From contig DAOTCE010000015.1 in assembly GCA_035452965.1 (NCBI GenBank), positions 48,979 to 112,978 on the forward strand: a DNA stretch of 64,000 nt, written 5' to 3'. The translations under genes were made by a program, and so were the position numbers. This document shows positions 45,394-54,296 of the stretch, one piece after another. The notes under the pieces are model-generated. The model was not told where the DNA came from and did no database searches. It was given only the letters and a program-made list of their open reading frames with translations. The DNA is from Candidatus Paceibacterota bacterium. GTDB lineage: Bacteria; Verrucomicrobiota; Verrucomicrobiia; Limisphaerales; UBA8199. Positions within the stretch are counted from its first letter, which is position 1. Each line of letters opens with the position of its first letter.

Positions 45394-47061
45394 CTACTCC
45401 AACCGCAGCCAGACCGTCTTAAGGTAAGCCGGTTCGGCTTTCGAGATGGGGAAGTCCGGCGGCTGCGGAAAGAAGTGGCGCTGTAGGATTGTCCGGCCTG
45501 CGGCGCCGATGGCGTGCTCCACAGTCGCCAGGAACTCTTCGGGCGGCCAATTCGCGGCGTTCGTGGAGGCAAACAGAATCCCTCCGGCTCTGACCAGTGG
45601 CAGCGCCGCTGATAGCAGTCGCCCATAATCTTTCTCTGCTCGGAAGACCCCGGACGCCTTGGACTGCGAAAACGTGGGCGGATCAAGCAGGACCAGGTCG
45701 AAGCGCCGGTTCTTCTTTGCCAGCCGCCGCAGCCAATCCAGGACATCGCCATGCAAAAACTCGTGCTGTCCGGGAACGAGCTGGTTTAGTTCAAAGTTGC
45801 GCTTGCCCCACTCCAGGTAATGATTGGAGAGGTCAATGCTGGTGGTCCGTGCCCCAGCCTTCGCTGCGCACACAGAAAAGCCGCAAGTGTAGGCGAAGGT
45901 GTTGAGGACTTCCCGCTGCCCGTCGCCGAGTGACAAGGGAGGCATAGCGAAGCCCGGAGTGATAAGGCGCGTGAGGATGCGCCGACGGTTGTCGCGTTGG
46001 TCGAGGAACAGGCCCGCGGAATAGCCTTCGTCAAAGCTAACCTCGAATTGCAGGCCGTTCTCGCGAATTGTGAATAGTGCTGGAGCCACGTCTCCCAGCA
46101 CGTGTTGAGGAGAAACTTTGCCGCGAATTGCGCGGCCCACCTGGCGCGTAAGAAGTTTGTGGTAAGCACCGCGCGCCGGGAATGCCTTTGCCAGCAGCTG
46201 CAGTTGCTCACTCTGTTTCTCGGTTAGTGGCTGCTCACTTTGAGATAACAGGAAATCCCCCAGCCGCTCCACGTAAAAGCCCGGCTGACCGTCGCTTGCG
46301 CCATGAATGACGCGATACGCATTAGTCTCCCCTGGATCAATGAGCGCGTGGCGCAGCGCCAGACAGGGCAGGGGATCCGTTCTCCACAACCCGCTCCCGG
46401 CAACTACTTGCGGATGATATTGACCAGCAAGCGCAATCTGCGCGCGAAAAGTCATCTCCTCCCCAGTGGAAGAATGCCGCAGCCTCAATTCTACTGCATG
46501 CAGATAGACCCGGGGAGCCGCTGTGCCGTTGTACAAAGTATCTCCCAGTACCGGGAACCCGTTTTCCGCTGCATGCACCCGGATCTGGTGTGTCCGGCCT
46601 GTCAACGGCACAGCCTCAATCATCTGGCAAGCAGGCGCAATCGCGTCTTCGGCCTTCGGCGCGGTGGCTTTCCTAAATTGGGTTTCCGCCGGCGCGCCGG
46701 CTCCAGCCAAGGGCCGTCCTACATACCTTTCGCCAGAACGAGCCAGGGCGCTCCGGACGACGAGCTCCTTCCAGCCAACCGGCCGATCCGTCAGCAACAG
46801 GTATCTCTTGCGCACCCTGCGCGTGCTGAACTGCGCAGTTAGCGATCGGTTGGCCAAGGGTGTTTTCGAAAAGACGATAACGCCGGAGGTTTCCTTGTCT
46901 AGCCGATGGATGATGGCCAGGGTCCCCCAGCGCACTTCTCGGTTTCGCAGCCAGTCGTAGAGACCTTCTCCCGCGTAGGGACTTGGCGCGTGGGTATTGA
47001 GGCCGGCGGGTTTGTTTACCACCAGCAAGTGCTCATCTTCGAAGATCAGGCACGGCAGCAC
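45394..47061 (-). CDS. fusion of RluA-type pseudouridine synthase and RlmI-like rRNA methyltransferase
   Basis: 555 residues. Residues ~1-225 are an RluA-family pseudouridine synthase (EDEHLLVVNKPAGLNTH; catalytic Asp in AIIHRLDKETSGVIVFSK; TGRTHQIRVHAAENGFPVLG). Residues ~235-555 are a class I SAM-dependent methyltransferase of the RlmI/RlmK type: FDEGYSAGLFLDQRDNRR, motif I LNTFAYTCGFSVCAAKAG, and the catalytic DLVLLDPPTFSQSKA. The two activities would modify uridine and another base in rRNA; which positions is unknown. The join is one continuous frame with no sign of sequencing error. Confidence 0.88.
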   Translation of the reverse strand: MLPCLIFEDEHLLVVNKPAGLNTHAPSPYAGEGLYDWLRNREVRWGTLAIIHRLDKETSGVIVFSKTPLANRSLTAQFSTRRVRKRYLLLTDRPVGWKELVVRSALARSGERYVGRPLAGAGAPAETQFRKATAPKAEDAIAPACQMIEAVPLTGRTHQIRVHAAENGFPVLGDTLYNGTAAPRVYLHAVELRLRHSSTGEEMTFRAQIALAGQYHPQVVAGSGLWRTDPLPCLALRHALIDPGETNAYRVIHGASDGQPGFYVERLGDFLLSQSEQPLTEKQSEQLQLLAKAFPARGAYHKLLTRQVGRAIRGKVSPQHVLGDVAPALFTIRENGLQFEVSFDEGYSAGLFLDQRDNRRRILTRLITPGFAMPPLSLGDGQREVLNTFAYTCGFSVCAAKAGARTTSIDLSNHYLEWGKRNFELNQLVPGQHEFLHGDVLDWLRRLAKKNRRFDLVLLDPPTFSQSKASGVFRAEKDYGRLLSAALPLVRAGGILFASTNAANWPPEEFLATVEHAIGAAGRTILQRHFFPQPPDFPISKAEPAYLKTVWLRLE

Positions 47062-47083
47062 TGGCTGATTCGGGTGAATACAG

Positions 47084-47755
47084 TCACCAGAAGTTCCACG
47101 CCCCCTTCCAGACTACCCAAAGTCCGAGGAGGAAGTTTGTCAGCGCATGAGCGGTCATCGCATCGCCCAGCCGATTCTTGCGGATGACCAGCCACTGATA
47201 CGCCAGGCCGCACAATACCCCTGCGAGCCAACGGTCCGGGTGCATCACCCCAAAGATGGCCGACGTTACCACGAACGACAGGCCGTGAAACCGGTTGAAG
47301 GGCATAGCCCGAAAATCCGTCTTCACCAACATCCGATACAAGAAGGAGCGGTAGAAGACCTCCTCGAGCGGTGGCACGACGATGGAGGAGCCCACAATGC
47401 GTACCACCACGTAGAGCCATGCTGCGGCGGAGGCTTGTCCATACTGCTGATGCGGGTTCCAACCGTCCCCCAATTCGCTCATCCGCGGGTATAGACCATC
47501 CAGCCCCACCCACACGGCGAAAACCGCCACGCCTACCACCACTGCCTCCCAACTGAACTTCCAGCGCATTTCCACCACAAAAGGCCGCATCTCCCAGATG
47601 AGCCAGACGCCGACCAGCGTCTTGACTAAGTAAAGCCAGTAGCGTGAACCCTCGCCGAACTGACCTTGCAAGGCTGTCAGCACTACGAAGATCACGAACG
47701 GAGCGACGCGCGCGTATTCCGGCGAGCCTTCGAATTTGCGGCGAAGGTAGTTCAT
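47084..47755 (-). CDS. CPBP intramembrane protease, PEP-CTERM-associated type
   Basis: 223 residues from the ATG at 47755 (MNYLRRKFEGSPEYARVAPF), with about six to eight membrane segments. The CPBP/Abi motifs are clear: PPLEEVFYRSFLYR (Glu-Glu), FGVMHPDRWLAG (His) and TAHALTNFLLG (His, Asn). The ending WKGAWNFW and overall length resemble the CAAX-protease-related subfamily (TIGR03008) found in exosortase-containing genomes. It could process prenylated or exosortase-sorted envelope proteins; this is inferred from the family and the exosortase at 38.8 kb. It lies 22 bp downstream of the RluA fusion's start on the same strand. Confidence 0.85.
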   Translation of the reverse strand: MNYLRRKFEGSPEYARVAPFVIFVVLTALQGQFGEGSRYWLYLVKTLVGVWLIWEMRPFVVEMRWKFSWEAVVVGVAVFAVWVGLDGLYPRMSELGDGWNPHQQYGQASAAAWLYVVVRIVGSSIVVPPLEEVFYRSFLYRMLVKTDFRAMPFNRFHGLSFVVTSAIFGVMHPDRWLAGVLCGLAYQWLVIRKNRLGDAMTAHALTNFLLGLWVVWKGAWNFW

Positions 47756-47854
47756 TGGCGGGCAATCATTCCGGTATTCCCGGCCTGCGCCAAGCGAAAA
47801 GTGATTGGGATGGCGTGACGTTAGCAGCGCGTTAAGGTATTCTCGCGCAACACA

Positions 47855-48181
47855 ATGAATCGGACCAAGCGCTTGAAAGGCACCTGCACCGAATGCGGCG
47901 GCCCCATCGAGTTCCCCGCCGAGATGATCGGCGCGACAGCCCAATGTCCGCGCTGTCGGAAGCAAACCGAGTTGCGTCTGTCCGCCCCGCCAGAAGAGCC
48001 AGTGGTGCCGCGCCGAGTGATCGTCTGGACCGCCGTAACCATTGCGATTCTGGTCCTGGCTGCGGTTGCCCTGGTGATTGGGCTCAAGCACTTTGAGGAA
48101 TTGAATGCCAGCCAGACGCAGCAGGCTGCTGGCGTCGAAGCCGCCCGTTCGACGAATTCGCCGGCGCCGGCCAGGCAATAG
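47855..48181 (+). CDS. small zinc-ribbon, single-pass membrane protein
   Basis: 108 residues. The N-terminal zinc ribbon has paired cysteines (GTCTECGGPIEF and AQCPRCRKQTEL), then a Pro-rich linker, one membrane segment (VIVWTAVTIAILVLAAVALVI) and a short polar tail. It resembles the many Verrucomicrobiota proteins that begin with a zinc ribbon before a TM helix. No function can be assigned. It stands alone between genes of the opposite strand. Confidence 0.7.
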   Translation: MNRTKRLKGTCTECGGPIEFPAEMIGATAQCPRCRKQTELRLSAPPEEPVVPRRVIVWTAVTIAILVLAAVALVIGLKHFEELNASQTQQAAGVEAARSTNSPAPARQ

Positions 48182-48189
48182 GCGATTGA

Positions 48190-49389
48190 CTACAACTCGC
48201 GCAGCGCGGCGGCGATAGGCAGGCGGGCGCCACGGATCGCTGGAAACAGACCACCCACCAGACCGATGACCGCCGCCCACACAATTCCTTGCACCACCAG
48301 ATCGAACGTTACCGCGAAGGCAAAGGTCACCTGGCTGAAACTGTTCCAGTTCATCGTGGATGTGTGCAGGCCATTAAAAACCACATACGCCAGCAGCGCT
48401 CCTGTGGCCCCGCCGATCAATGCCAGCGCCAGCGATTCAATCATGACTGACACGACCACCGCCCCGCTGCCAAAACCCAGCGCGCGCAAGGTCGCGATTT
48501 CCCGCGTTCGCGCTGAAACCGAGCTGTACATTGTGTTAAGTGCCCCAAATACAGCCCCGATGGCCATCAGGAACGCTATCAGGTAGCCCAACGATCTGAT
48601 CAGCCGTGTCACAGCGGTGGACTGCTCGGCGTAATATTCCGCCTGGCGGAGCACCTTCACATTCAGGCGGGGGTCAGTGGTCAGCGCGTCCTTGAATTCC
48701 GGGAATGCCTCAGGAGAGTCCAGCTTGACATACACCGACTGAAAGGTATCCCCGCGCTTATAGGCAGCTTGCAGCACGCTCGCATCCGTCCAGATTTCGG
48801 ATTCGGCCGTGCCGCCACCAGCGGAAAAGATGCCCACAATCGGCCAATCGCGCTGCCCGACACGCAGTTGGCTGCCCAAGTCCAGCCCTGCAAACTCGCT
48901 AGCGGCGCCCACGCCGACGATGACCTCGTTCTTGCCCCACTCGAATGTTCGCCCCTCCACCATCGTCAGCTTGTCGCGCACCTTAAGCGCTGCGTGCTCG
49001 ACGCCACGCATCGGGACATTCGCGTCTGTGCCGGTCGAGCGTTTGGGAAGATCAATGATGACGAATAGTTCGGCGGACGCCAGCGGGCCTTCCTGCGTCC
49101 GGGCGACGCCTGGCGCGTCAGCGATTATGCGCGTGCTTTCGCGCAGAAACCCGCTGACCATCTCGCTATCGGCTCCGCTGCGCAGCACGATGGCCGCATC
49201 GTCCGCACCGGAGGCCAGCATTGCCCGCTGAAAGCCGACGCCCATTGAAAGCACACCCGCCAACACCGCGACGACGCCGGCGATGCCGAATACCGCCGCC
49301 GCCACCGACCCGCTCCGCTGAGGAATGCTCAACAAGCCGAACTTGCTGACGGAGGCAACCTGCGAGAGCCAGTTGATAGGTCCGGCCAT
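48190..49389 (-). CDS. FtsX/MacB-type ABC transporter permease (second of two)
   Basis: 399 residues with the FtsX-family layout: one N-terminal membrane helix (VAAAVFGIAGVVAVLAGVLS), a large periplasmic domain at ~55-275, and three C-terminal helices including the MacB-type coupling region (SVSARTREIATLRALGFGS). It ends with the typical ALREL. It lies 6 bp after the other permease gene. Such permeases need a cytosolic ATPase (MacB- or LolD-like) and usually an adaptor; neither is next to them. Confidence 0.88.
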   Translation of the reverse strand: MAGPINWLSQVASVSKFGLLSIPQRSGSVAAAVFGIAGVVAVLAGVLSMGVGFQRAMLASGADDAAIVLRSGADSEMVSGFLRESTRIIADAPGVARTQEGPLASAELFVIIDLPKRSTGTDANVPMRGVEHAALKVRDKLTMVEGRTFEWGKNEVIVGVGAASEFAGLDLGSQLRVGQRDWPIVGIFSAGGGTAESEIWTDASVLQAAYKRGDTFQSVYVKLDSPEAFPEFKDALTTDPRLNVKVLRQAEYYAEQSTAVTRLIRSLGYLIAFLMAIGAVFGALNTMYSSVSARTREIATLRALGFGSGAVVVSVMIESLALALIGGATGALLAYVVFNGLHTSTMNWNSFSQVTFAFAVTFDLVVQGIVWAAVIGLVGGLFPAIRGARLPIAAALREL

Positions 49390-49395
49390 GATGAC

Positions 49396-50550
49396 TCACA
49401 TCCTTCTTAGCGCGTCCGCCACGCGAAGTCGCATCGCTTGCAAGGCGGGGAAGATACCCGCAACCACACCAAGGGCGATGCTTACACCCGCACCGGTCAG
49501 CAAATCAGCCGTCGGAAAGTAGAACAACGGGAGCATGCCGCCCGTCGGATCGCCCCGCGCTATCAGCAGCCAGGCCAGCCCGAGCCCGAGACCGCCGCCC
49601 AGTGCCGCCAGCACGCAGGACTCCGCCAGCACCAGCGAGAGCACCCGCATGCTGGTAAAGCCCATTGCCTTGAGTGCTCCCAATTCGCCGGTCCGCTCGC
49701 GCACCGATTGGCTCATGGTATTGGCGGAGACCAGCAAAATGGTGAAGAACACGGCGCTGAGAATGCTCGCGGTAATAAGAGTGATGTCGCCGATCTGTTT
49801 GGCCCATCCCTGCAGAAATGCACCCTCTGGCTCGGTCTTGGTCTCCGACGCCGAGTTCTCGAACTCCTGGTCCACCAGCCGGGCGACCTCCGGCGCCTGG
49901 TCCGGGTTTTTCACCTGGACGAGGTACCATCCGACTTGCCCCTTGTTCCACACGCGCGACTCATCAAAATAATCGTATCGGAAGAAGAGCGGCGTGGTGT
50001 CGGTGGTTTTGTCTTTCCCATCGAAGATGCCGACGACATCAAACTCCCACAGCCGGCTGCCATCGGCCTTGCTCCAGATCGAGGACTGGATGGGGACCTT
50101 ATCGCCGATCTTCCAATTGAAACGCTCGGCGGTTTTGCGGCCGACAATGGCGCCGGTGCGGGTTTCCACCCAAGCCTGCTTCTGTTCCGGCGGGAGGATG
50201 AACTCGGGGCACATCTCCAGAAATTCCTGCGGCACCACGGGCATTTGCGGGAAGAAGTTCTTGGGGTCCTGGTAAATCCCGCCAAACCAGGACTCATGCG
50301 TTGCCAAAGCGACGCCGGGGATACGTTCCATGCGTGCCTTGTAAGACTCAGGGAGCGACTGGATGATGGAAACTTTGTGCCGCACTACCAGCCGGTTCTG
50401 CCCGGCAAGCGTCACGCCGCCGGCCAGCGCCTGCTTGATAGCCGACAGAAATCCAAACAGGATAAACGCAACCACGATGGAAAGCAGCGTCAGAAGCGTG
50501 CGGAGCTTCTTGCGCTTCAGGTTGCTCCAGATGAGGTGCCAATACTTCAC
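49396..50550 (-). CDS. FtsX/MacB-type ABC transporter permease (first of two)
   Basis: 384 residues from a GTG that overlaps the rph stop (GTGA). N-terminal helix LRTLLTLLSIVVAFILFGFL, periplasmic domain, then three C-terminal helices with the family stretch SQSVRERTGELGALKAMGFT and a final RVADALRRM. It pairs with the following permease as a heterodimer. The lack of an ATPase gene in the neighbourhood suggests that one encoded elsewhere energises the pair, for lipoprotein, lipid or peptide export. Confidence 0.88.
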   Translation of the reverse strand: MKYWHLIWSNLKRKKLRTLLTLLSIVVAFILFGFLSAIKQALAGGVTLAGQNRLVVRHKVSIIQSLPESYKARMERIPGVALATHESWFGGIYQDPKNFFPQMPVVPQEFLEMCPEFILPPEQKQAWVETRTGAIVGRKTAERFNWKIGDKVPIQSSIWSKADGSRLWEFDVVGIFDGKDKTTDTTPLFFRYDYFDESRVWNKGQVGWYLVQVKNPDQAPEVARLVDQEFENSASETKTEPEGAFLQGWAKQIGDITLITASILSAVFFTILLVSANTMSQSVRERTGELGALKAMGFTSMRVLSLVLAESCVLAALGGGLGLGLAWLLIARGDPTGGMLPLFYFPTADLLTGAGVSIALGVVAGIFPALQAMRLRVADALRRM

Positions 50551-51317
50551 GAGCCGGACTCGGGCGCCAAAGCGGCCTGCTGAAGCGCGAGCAACTCCTG
50601 CACGCCTAGCTTGCCTAGAGAAAGCATCTGCGCGAGCTGGGCCTCGCTGAAGGTGGCCTCCTCGCCGGTGCCTTGCAGCTCGATGAACTCACCCGCGGAA
50701 TCCATCACGAGGTTCAGATCCACCGACGCCGCCACATCTTCCGTGTAGCAAAGGTCCAGCATGGCTTGCTGCTCGACGATGCCGACACTTACAGCCGCGA
50801 CTCCGCGCCGCAACGGATCCTCCGCCAGCTTTCCCTCCGCCACCAGCTTGCGCATCGCCAGCGCCAGCGCGACAAAACTGCCCGTAATGGCCGCGGTTCG
50901 GGTACCGCCGTCGGCCTGCAAGACATCGCAGTCCACCCAAAGCGTGCGTGTGCCTACTTTCTCCAAGTCAATAGCCGTGCGCATCGCCCGCCCAATCAGC
51001 CGCTGGATTTCCTGGGAACGACCGTCAATCTTGCCCTTGGTGATGTCGCGCTGTTTGCGTTGCAGTGTGGAGTAGGGGAGCATCGAGTACTCGGCCGTGA
51101 TCCAACCGCCGGTGACGCCCTGCTCCTTCATCCAGCGCGGTACGGTTTCCTCGACCGTCACACCGCATATAACGCGTGTGTTACCCCATTCGATGAGCGT
51201 CGAGCCCGCGGCATAGGGGGCGATGTTGTTCTGAAAACGCACTGGGCGCAGTTGGTTCGGCAATCGGCCTTCGTTGCGGCTCCCTGAAAGGGCACGTGTT
51301 GCTTGAGGCTGCGTCAT
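50547..51317 (-). CDS. rph: ribonuclease PH
   Basis: 256 residues, the usual length. Conserved features: RPVRFQNNIAPYAAGSTLIE, CGVTVEETVPRWM, EYSMLPYSTLQRKQRD, and the phosphate-binding region DCDVLQADGGTRTAAITGS. RNase PH is a phosphate-dependent 3'-5' exoribonuclease that trims tRNA and other RNA 3' ends. It is the first gene of an operon with two FtsX-type permeases, overlapping the first by GTGA; the reason for that pairing is not evident. Confidence 0.95.
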   Translation of the reverse strand: MTQPQATRALSGSRNEGRLPNQLRPVRFQNNIAPYAAGSTLIEWGNTRVICGVTVEETVPRWMKEQGVTGGWITAEYSMLPYSTLQRKQRDITKGKIDGRSQEIQRLIGRAMRTAIDLEKVGTRTLWVDCDVLQADGGTRTAAITGSFVALALAMRKLVAEGKLAEDPLRRGVAAVSVGIVEQQAMLDLCYTEDVAASVDLNLVMDSAGEFIELQGTGEEATFSEAQLAQMLSLGKLGVQELLALQQAALAPESGS

Positions 51318-51405
51318 AGGTGGGCGCGATGTTAGGGAAGGGTGCCAGCGGCGGCAACGAAGAAACGCTGGCGATGGCTTGCGGATGGCATGCTAACGCG
51401 GTCCG

Positions 51406-51457
51406 GCTACGGTGTGTATCCCATGGGGAGCGCTCCCCATGGGATACACACCGTAGC
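51406..51457. repeat. large perfect palindrome, dispersed element copy D
   Basis: A 52-bp palindrome with 26-base arms and no unpaired loop (centre GGGGAGCGCTCCCC). Its core matches copies A and B. It is the longest copy, with the GTAG outer bases also paired as in copy A. Confidence 0.9.
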
Positions 51458-51534
51458 TCCACCGTGCCGCCACCGTATCGCCAAGCCAAGAGTGGCGGAT
51501 TCAGTGGGTCTTGGAGAAGGCACAAGGCTGCATC

Positions 51535-51555
51535 ACTGTCCAAAATATGGACAGT
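51535..51555. repeat. accessory inverted repeat of element copy D
   Basis: ACTGTCCA and TGGACAGT arms around five bases; the arms are identical to 8156-8176 and lie 77 bp from the palindrome, against 79 bp in copy A. Confidence 0.7.
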
Positions 51556-51843
51556 GCACGGCTTGGAAACTGGGGAAGCCCATCCGGTTCTTGCTGGGGA
51601 GCAATGTCTGTGATAAACCACTGTTTCAGTCCTCTGTACGATGGCTGCGGGCTCAAATAGCAGGTCGAGCATGCAGTTCTTTGACTTCACGCCTTTCAGT
51701 TCCAGGCTTGACCCTAACAGGCAGTGGGATAACCTCTTTAATGTGAGCAGGACTAAGAATTCTGTGACTCAATGCCGTGCGTGGCCTGAAGCGCGGAATT
51801 CTCACCGAAGGAGCACTTGGTTCGCGTCGAATGTGCAAGCAAT

Positions 51844-52140
51844 ATGAAAACGAGACCATTCACGACCGCATTTTGTGTGCTGGCCTTGCTGGCTAGTACG
51901 ACTACCCCCAGCTTCGCTTCGAACGACTCCGACGCGACGTCGGTGGTTGTTGATGTAGCTGTCGCACGCCCGGTCACGTTGGCCATGACCATAGTTGGCT
52001 CGGCGCTCTTCGTAGTCAGCTTGCCAGTCGCTCTTACCTCCGGCAGCGTGGACAAGACGGCGCAAACACTGGTCGCAGCTCCGGCCAGAGACACTTTTAA
52101 GCGACCACTGGGTGATTTGCAGGATTTCTTGCAGTACTAA
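51844..52140 (+). CDS. small secreted or membrane protein, conserved-looking
   Basis: 98 residues. A clear signal peptide (MKTRPFTTAFCVLALLASTT ... SFAS) is followed by one hydrophobic segment (RPVTLAMTIVGSALFVVSLP) and then SGSVDKTAQTLVAAPARDTF. This pattern, with the sequence VxRPVxLxxTxxGxxLFxVSLPxxxxSGSV, recalls a small envelope protein family in Gammaproteobacteria of unknown function. The start at 51844 is chosen for the signal peptide; the frame is open nine codons further upstream. Confidence 0.7.
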   Translation: MKTRPFTTAFCVLALLASTTTPSFASNDSDATSVVVDVAVARPVTLAMTIVGSALFVVSLPVALTSGSVDKTAQTLVAAPARDTFKRPLGDLQDFLQY

Positions 52141-52214
52141 TCCAGGCAGCACAAGACGCCGTACACCGCGTGGCTTGAGCAGGTGTCTGGGAAGGGGAAA
52201 TCGCCTTTGTCCCG

Positions 52215-53156
52215 CTACGGCTGCGGGCGTTCGATTGAGGCGAAGATGTCCTCCAGACTGTTCAAGGGCTCTTCTCTTTTCGGATTGAGAACCTGGCGGA
52301 GGTAGTTGACTGCATCGGGAATCGTCTTCACCGAGCGGGGCAGGGTTGCGCCGCTGGCGTTGGCGTGGCCACCGCCCTGGAGCTTCTCGGCGATCTTCAG
52401 CGCCTCACCATTGCGGCTGCGCAAGCTGGCGATCACCACTCCGTTTGCCCGACGGAAAAGGGTCAGCAGGACGGGGTAGCGTGTCGCCTGTTGCTCAAGT
52501 AGTTGGTGGACGATGAGGTTGTTGTTGCCGATGACTGTGTCCACAAAACCCACCTGCGGGGAGATTTCCGTTGTGTTCTCCCTCGCCCACGCGAAGCCCA
52601 GCGGGTCCTCGATGTTGCGCTTGACCTCCATAACCCGGAGGAGGGGATTATTGAGGAGCTGTTCGATCTGACCGCCGATCAGGGCGTGGAGGTTCCAGAA
52701 TTGGTAAATTTTGACCAGGTTCGCGTAGTCGCTGGCCAGGATAAAGTCGGGGTCGTCTTCGAGGAACAAGTCGCCGACGTTATTCAGGTGCACGAGCCGG
52801 TCCAACGCCGGGGAACCGAGGCCCTCCTGCCGGCAGAGTTCGTAGCAGATGAGGCCGGCCGACTTTTTCAGGTTGTGGATGAACACCGCGTTCTTAGGGG
52901 GGATTTCGGTGACATGGTGGTCAATGATAGCCCAGTTTGGCCTGTCCATGCGCGGCTCAAAGGTAATGTCGGCGATCCAGGCGGACTTCTCGCGCAGATC
53001 GCGCTGGCGCCAGTTGTGGTAGTTATAGGCCTCCAGGCGGACGTCAATGTTGAAGAGTTTCCGCGCCAACCGCTGCAAAAGCACGCCGGACACCAGCCCG
53101 TCGAGGTCGCTCTCGTGAGTGATAATCACTTCCGGTTTAGGCAAGGAACTCGTCAT
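52215..53156 (-). CDS. DHH-family phosphoesterase
   Basis: 313 residues. The DHH metal motifs are visible: ITHESDLDGLVSG (H-x-x-D-x-D), an acidic WIADITFE, and NWAIIDHHVTE. A C-terminal DHHA1-type substrate region follows (VIASLRSRNGEALKIAEKL, GGGHANASGATLP). Relatives hydrolyse short oligonucleotides (nanoRNases), pAp or cyclic dinucleotides; the length fits the NrnA-like group, but the exact substrate is uncertain. It appears to be a single-gene unit, divergent from the SDR gene. Confidence 0.85.
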   Translation of the reverse strand: MTSSLPKPEVIITHESDLDGLVSGVLLQRLARKLFNIDVRLEAYNYHNWRQRDLREKSAWIADITFEPRMDRPNWAIIDHHVTEIPPKNAVFIHNLKKSAGLICYELCRQEGLGSPALDRLVHLNNVGDLFLEDDPDFILASDYANLVKIYQFWNLHALIGGQIEQLLNNPLLRVMEVKRNIEDPLGFAWARENTTEISPQVGFVDTVIGNNNLIVHQLLEQQATRYPVLLTLFRRANGVVIASLRSRNGEALKIAEKLQGGGHANASGATLPRSVKTIPDAVNYLRQVLNPKREEPLNSLEDIFASIERPQP

Positions 53157-53329
53157 TGGAAGTAGCCTAGCCGAGAGGCAACAGACTGACCAGCAAGGAT
53201 TTCAATTCCCACTGGAACCGGAAAAGTCTGGTGCACAGACGATTTTCCGCTAAGGTGCCAGCCATGCGGTCGATTGGACTCGCAACGTGTGAGCCTGCCG
53301 CCGCCATTCATCATAGAACAAGAAACACT

Positions 53330-54187
53330 ATGACCATACCATTTCGTGTGAATTTGAAGGACCAGGTGGCGGTTGTGACCGGCGGCGGCGGCATTCTGTG
53401 CAGCGTGATGGCGGATGCGCTGGCGCAGTGCGGCGCCAAGGTCGCCATCCTCGACCTGAAACCGGATATGGCACAGAAGGCTGCGGATAGGATTGTCAAC
53501 GAGGGCGGCGTGGCCAGAGGATTCGCCTGCAATGTTCTGGAAAAGCCGAGCGTCGAACAGGCGCATCAGCAGGTTAAAGCCGCCTTCGGGCCGGTGGATA
53601 TTCTGATCAACGGCGCGGGCGGCAACCATCCCAAGGGCACGACCTCAAAGGACTTTCTCGCCCGCGAAGACCTTGCAACGAGGAAGGAAGGCGTGACAAC
53701 CTTCTATGACCTGACGGTCGAGGGCATTCAGTTTGTCTTTAACCTGAACTTCCTGGGCACGTTCTTGCCGACCCAGGTCTTCAGCAAGGACATGGTAGAG
53801 AAAGGCCGCGGCAACATCGTCAATATTTCCTCCATGAACGCCTTCAAGCCGTTGACCAGGATTCCGGCTTACAGTGCGGCCAAGGCGGGGGTGAGCAACT
53901 TTACCCAGTGGCTCGCGGTCCATTTCTCCAAGACCGGCGTGCGCGTTAACGCCATTGCTCCGGGCTTCTTCCTCACGGACCAGAACCGCGGCTTGCTGAC
54001 GCAACCCGATGGCTCTTTGACTCCGCGCGGCAATACCATCATGACCCACACACCACAAGGGCACTTTGGCAAACCCGAGGACCTGGTCGGTACCTTGCTG
54101 TGGCTGCTGAGCGGGGAAGGCGCGGGCTTTGTGACCGGGCAGGTCATTGCGGTGGATGGCGGCTTCAGCGCCTTCAGCGGTGTATGA
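53330..54187 (+). CDS. SDR-family oxidoreductase (mannonate oxidoreductase-like)
   Basis: About 285 residues from the ATG at 53330 (MTIPFRVNLKDQVAVVTGGG); an upstream extension has no family character. The NAD(P) motif is VVTGGGGILC, the N-A-G motif is ILINGAGGNHPKGTT, the catalytic Ser lies in VNISSMNAF, and the Tyr-Lys pair in AYSAAKAGVSNF. C-terminal NAIAPGFFLTDQNR and GQVIAVDGGFSAFSGV fit SDRs annotated as D-mannonate oxidoreductases of hexuronate catabolism, but the substrate is only a family guess. It may form a unit with the LarA-like gene 109 bp downstream. Confidence 0.85.
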   Translation: MTIPFRVNLKDQVAVVTGGGGILCSVMADALAQCGAKVAILDLKPDMAQKAADRIVNEGGVARGFACNVLEKPSVEQAHQQVKAAFGPVDILINGAGGNHPKGTTSKDFLAREDLATRKEGVTTFYDLTVEGIQFVFNLNFLGTFLPTQVFSKDMVEKGRGNIVNISSMNAFKPLTRIPAYSAAKAGVSNFTQWLAVHFSKTGVRVNAIAPGFFLTDQNRGLLTQPDGSLTPRGNTIMTHTPQGHFGKPEDLVGTLLWLLSGEGAGFVTGQVIAVDGGFSAFSGV

Positions 54188-54296
54188 CCGCCTCCGGCTG
54201 AGGCGTCCGTTGCGGCCCAAACACAAATGCTTCGGCGGAATTTTCCTACCTGCTGGAATGTGGACCGTCCCTGCGCGATACTCCAAATAGAGAACC

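Larger units (their letters stand above)
51318..51843. other. 526-bp divergent intergenic region with dispersed element copy D
   Basis: It lies between rph (minus) and a small membrane protein gene (plus). It holds the palindrome at 51406-51457 and the inverted repeat at 51535-51555. Sequence from about 51365 to 51560 is homologous to 8156-8345 in reverse. No gene is supported. Confidence 0.6.

Noticed and set aside
47756..48280. N-terminal extension of the CPBP protease frame (about 175 residues)
   Set aside because: It is antisense to the zinc-ribbon gene and of low-complexity Arg/Gly composition; the protein family begins at the ATG at 47755.
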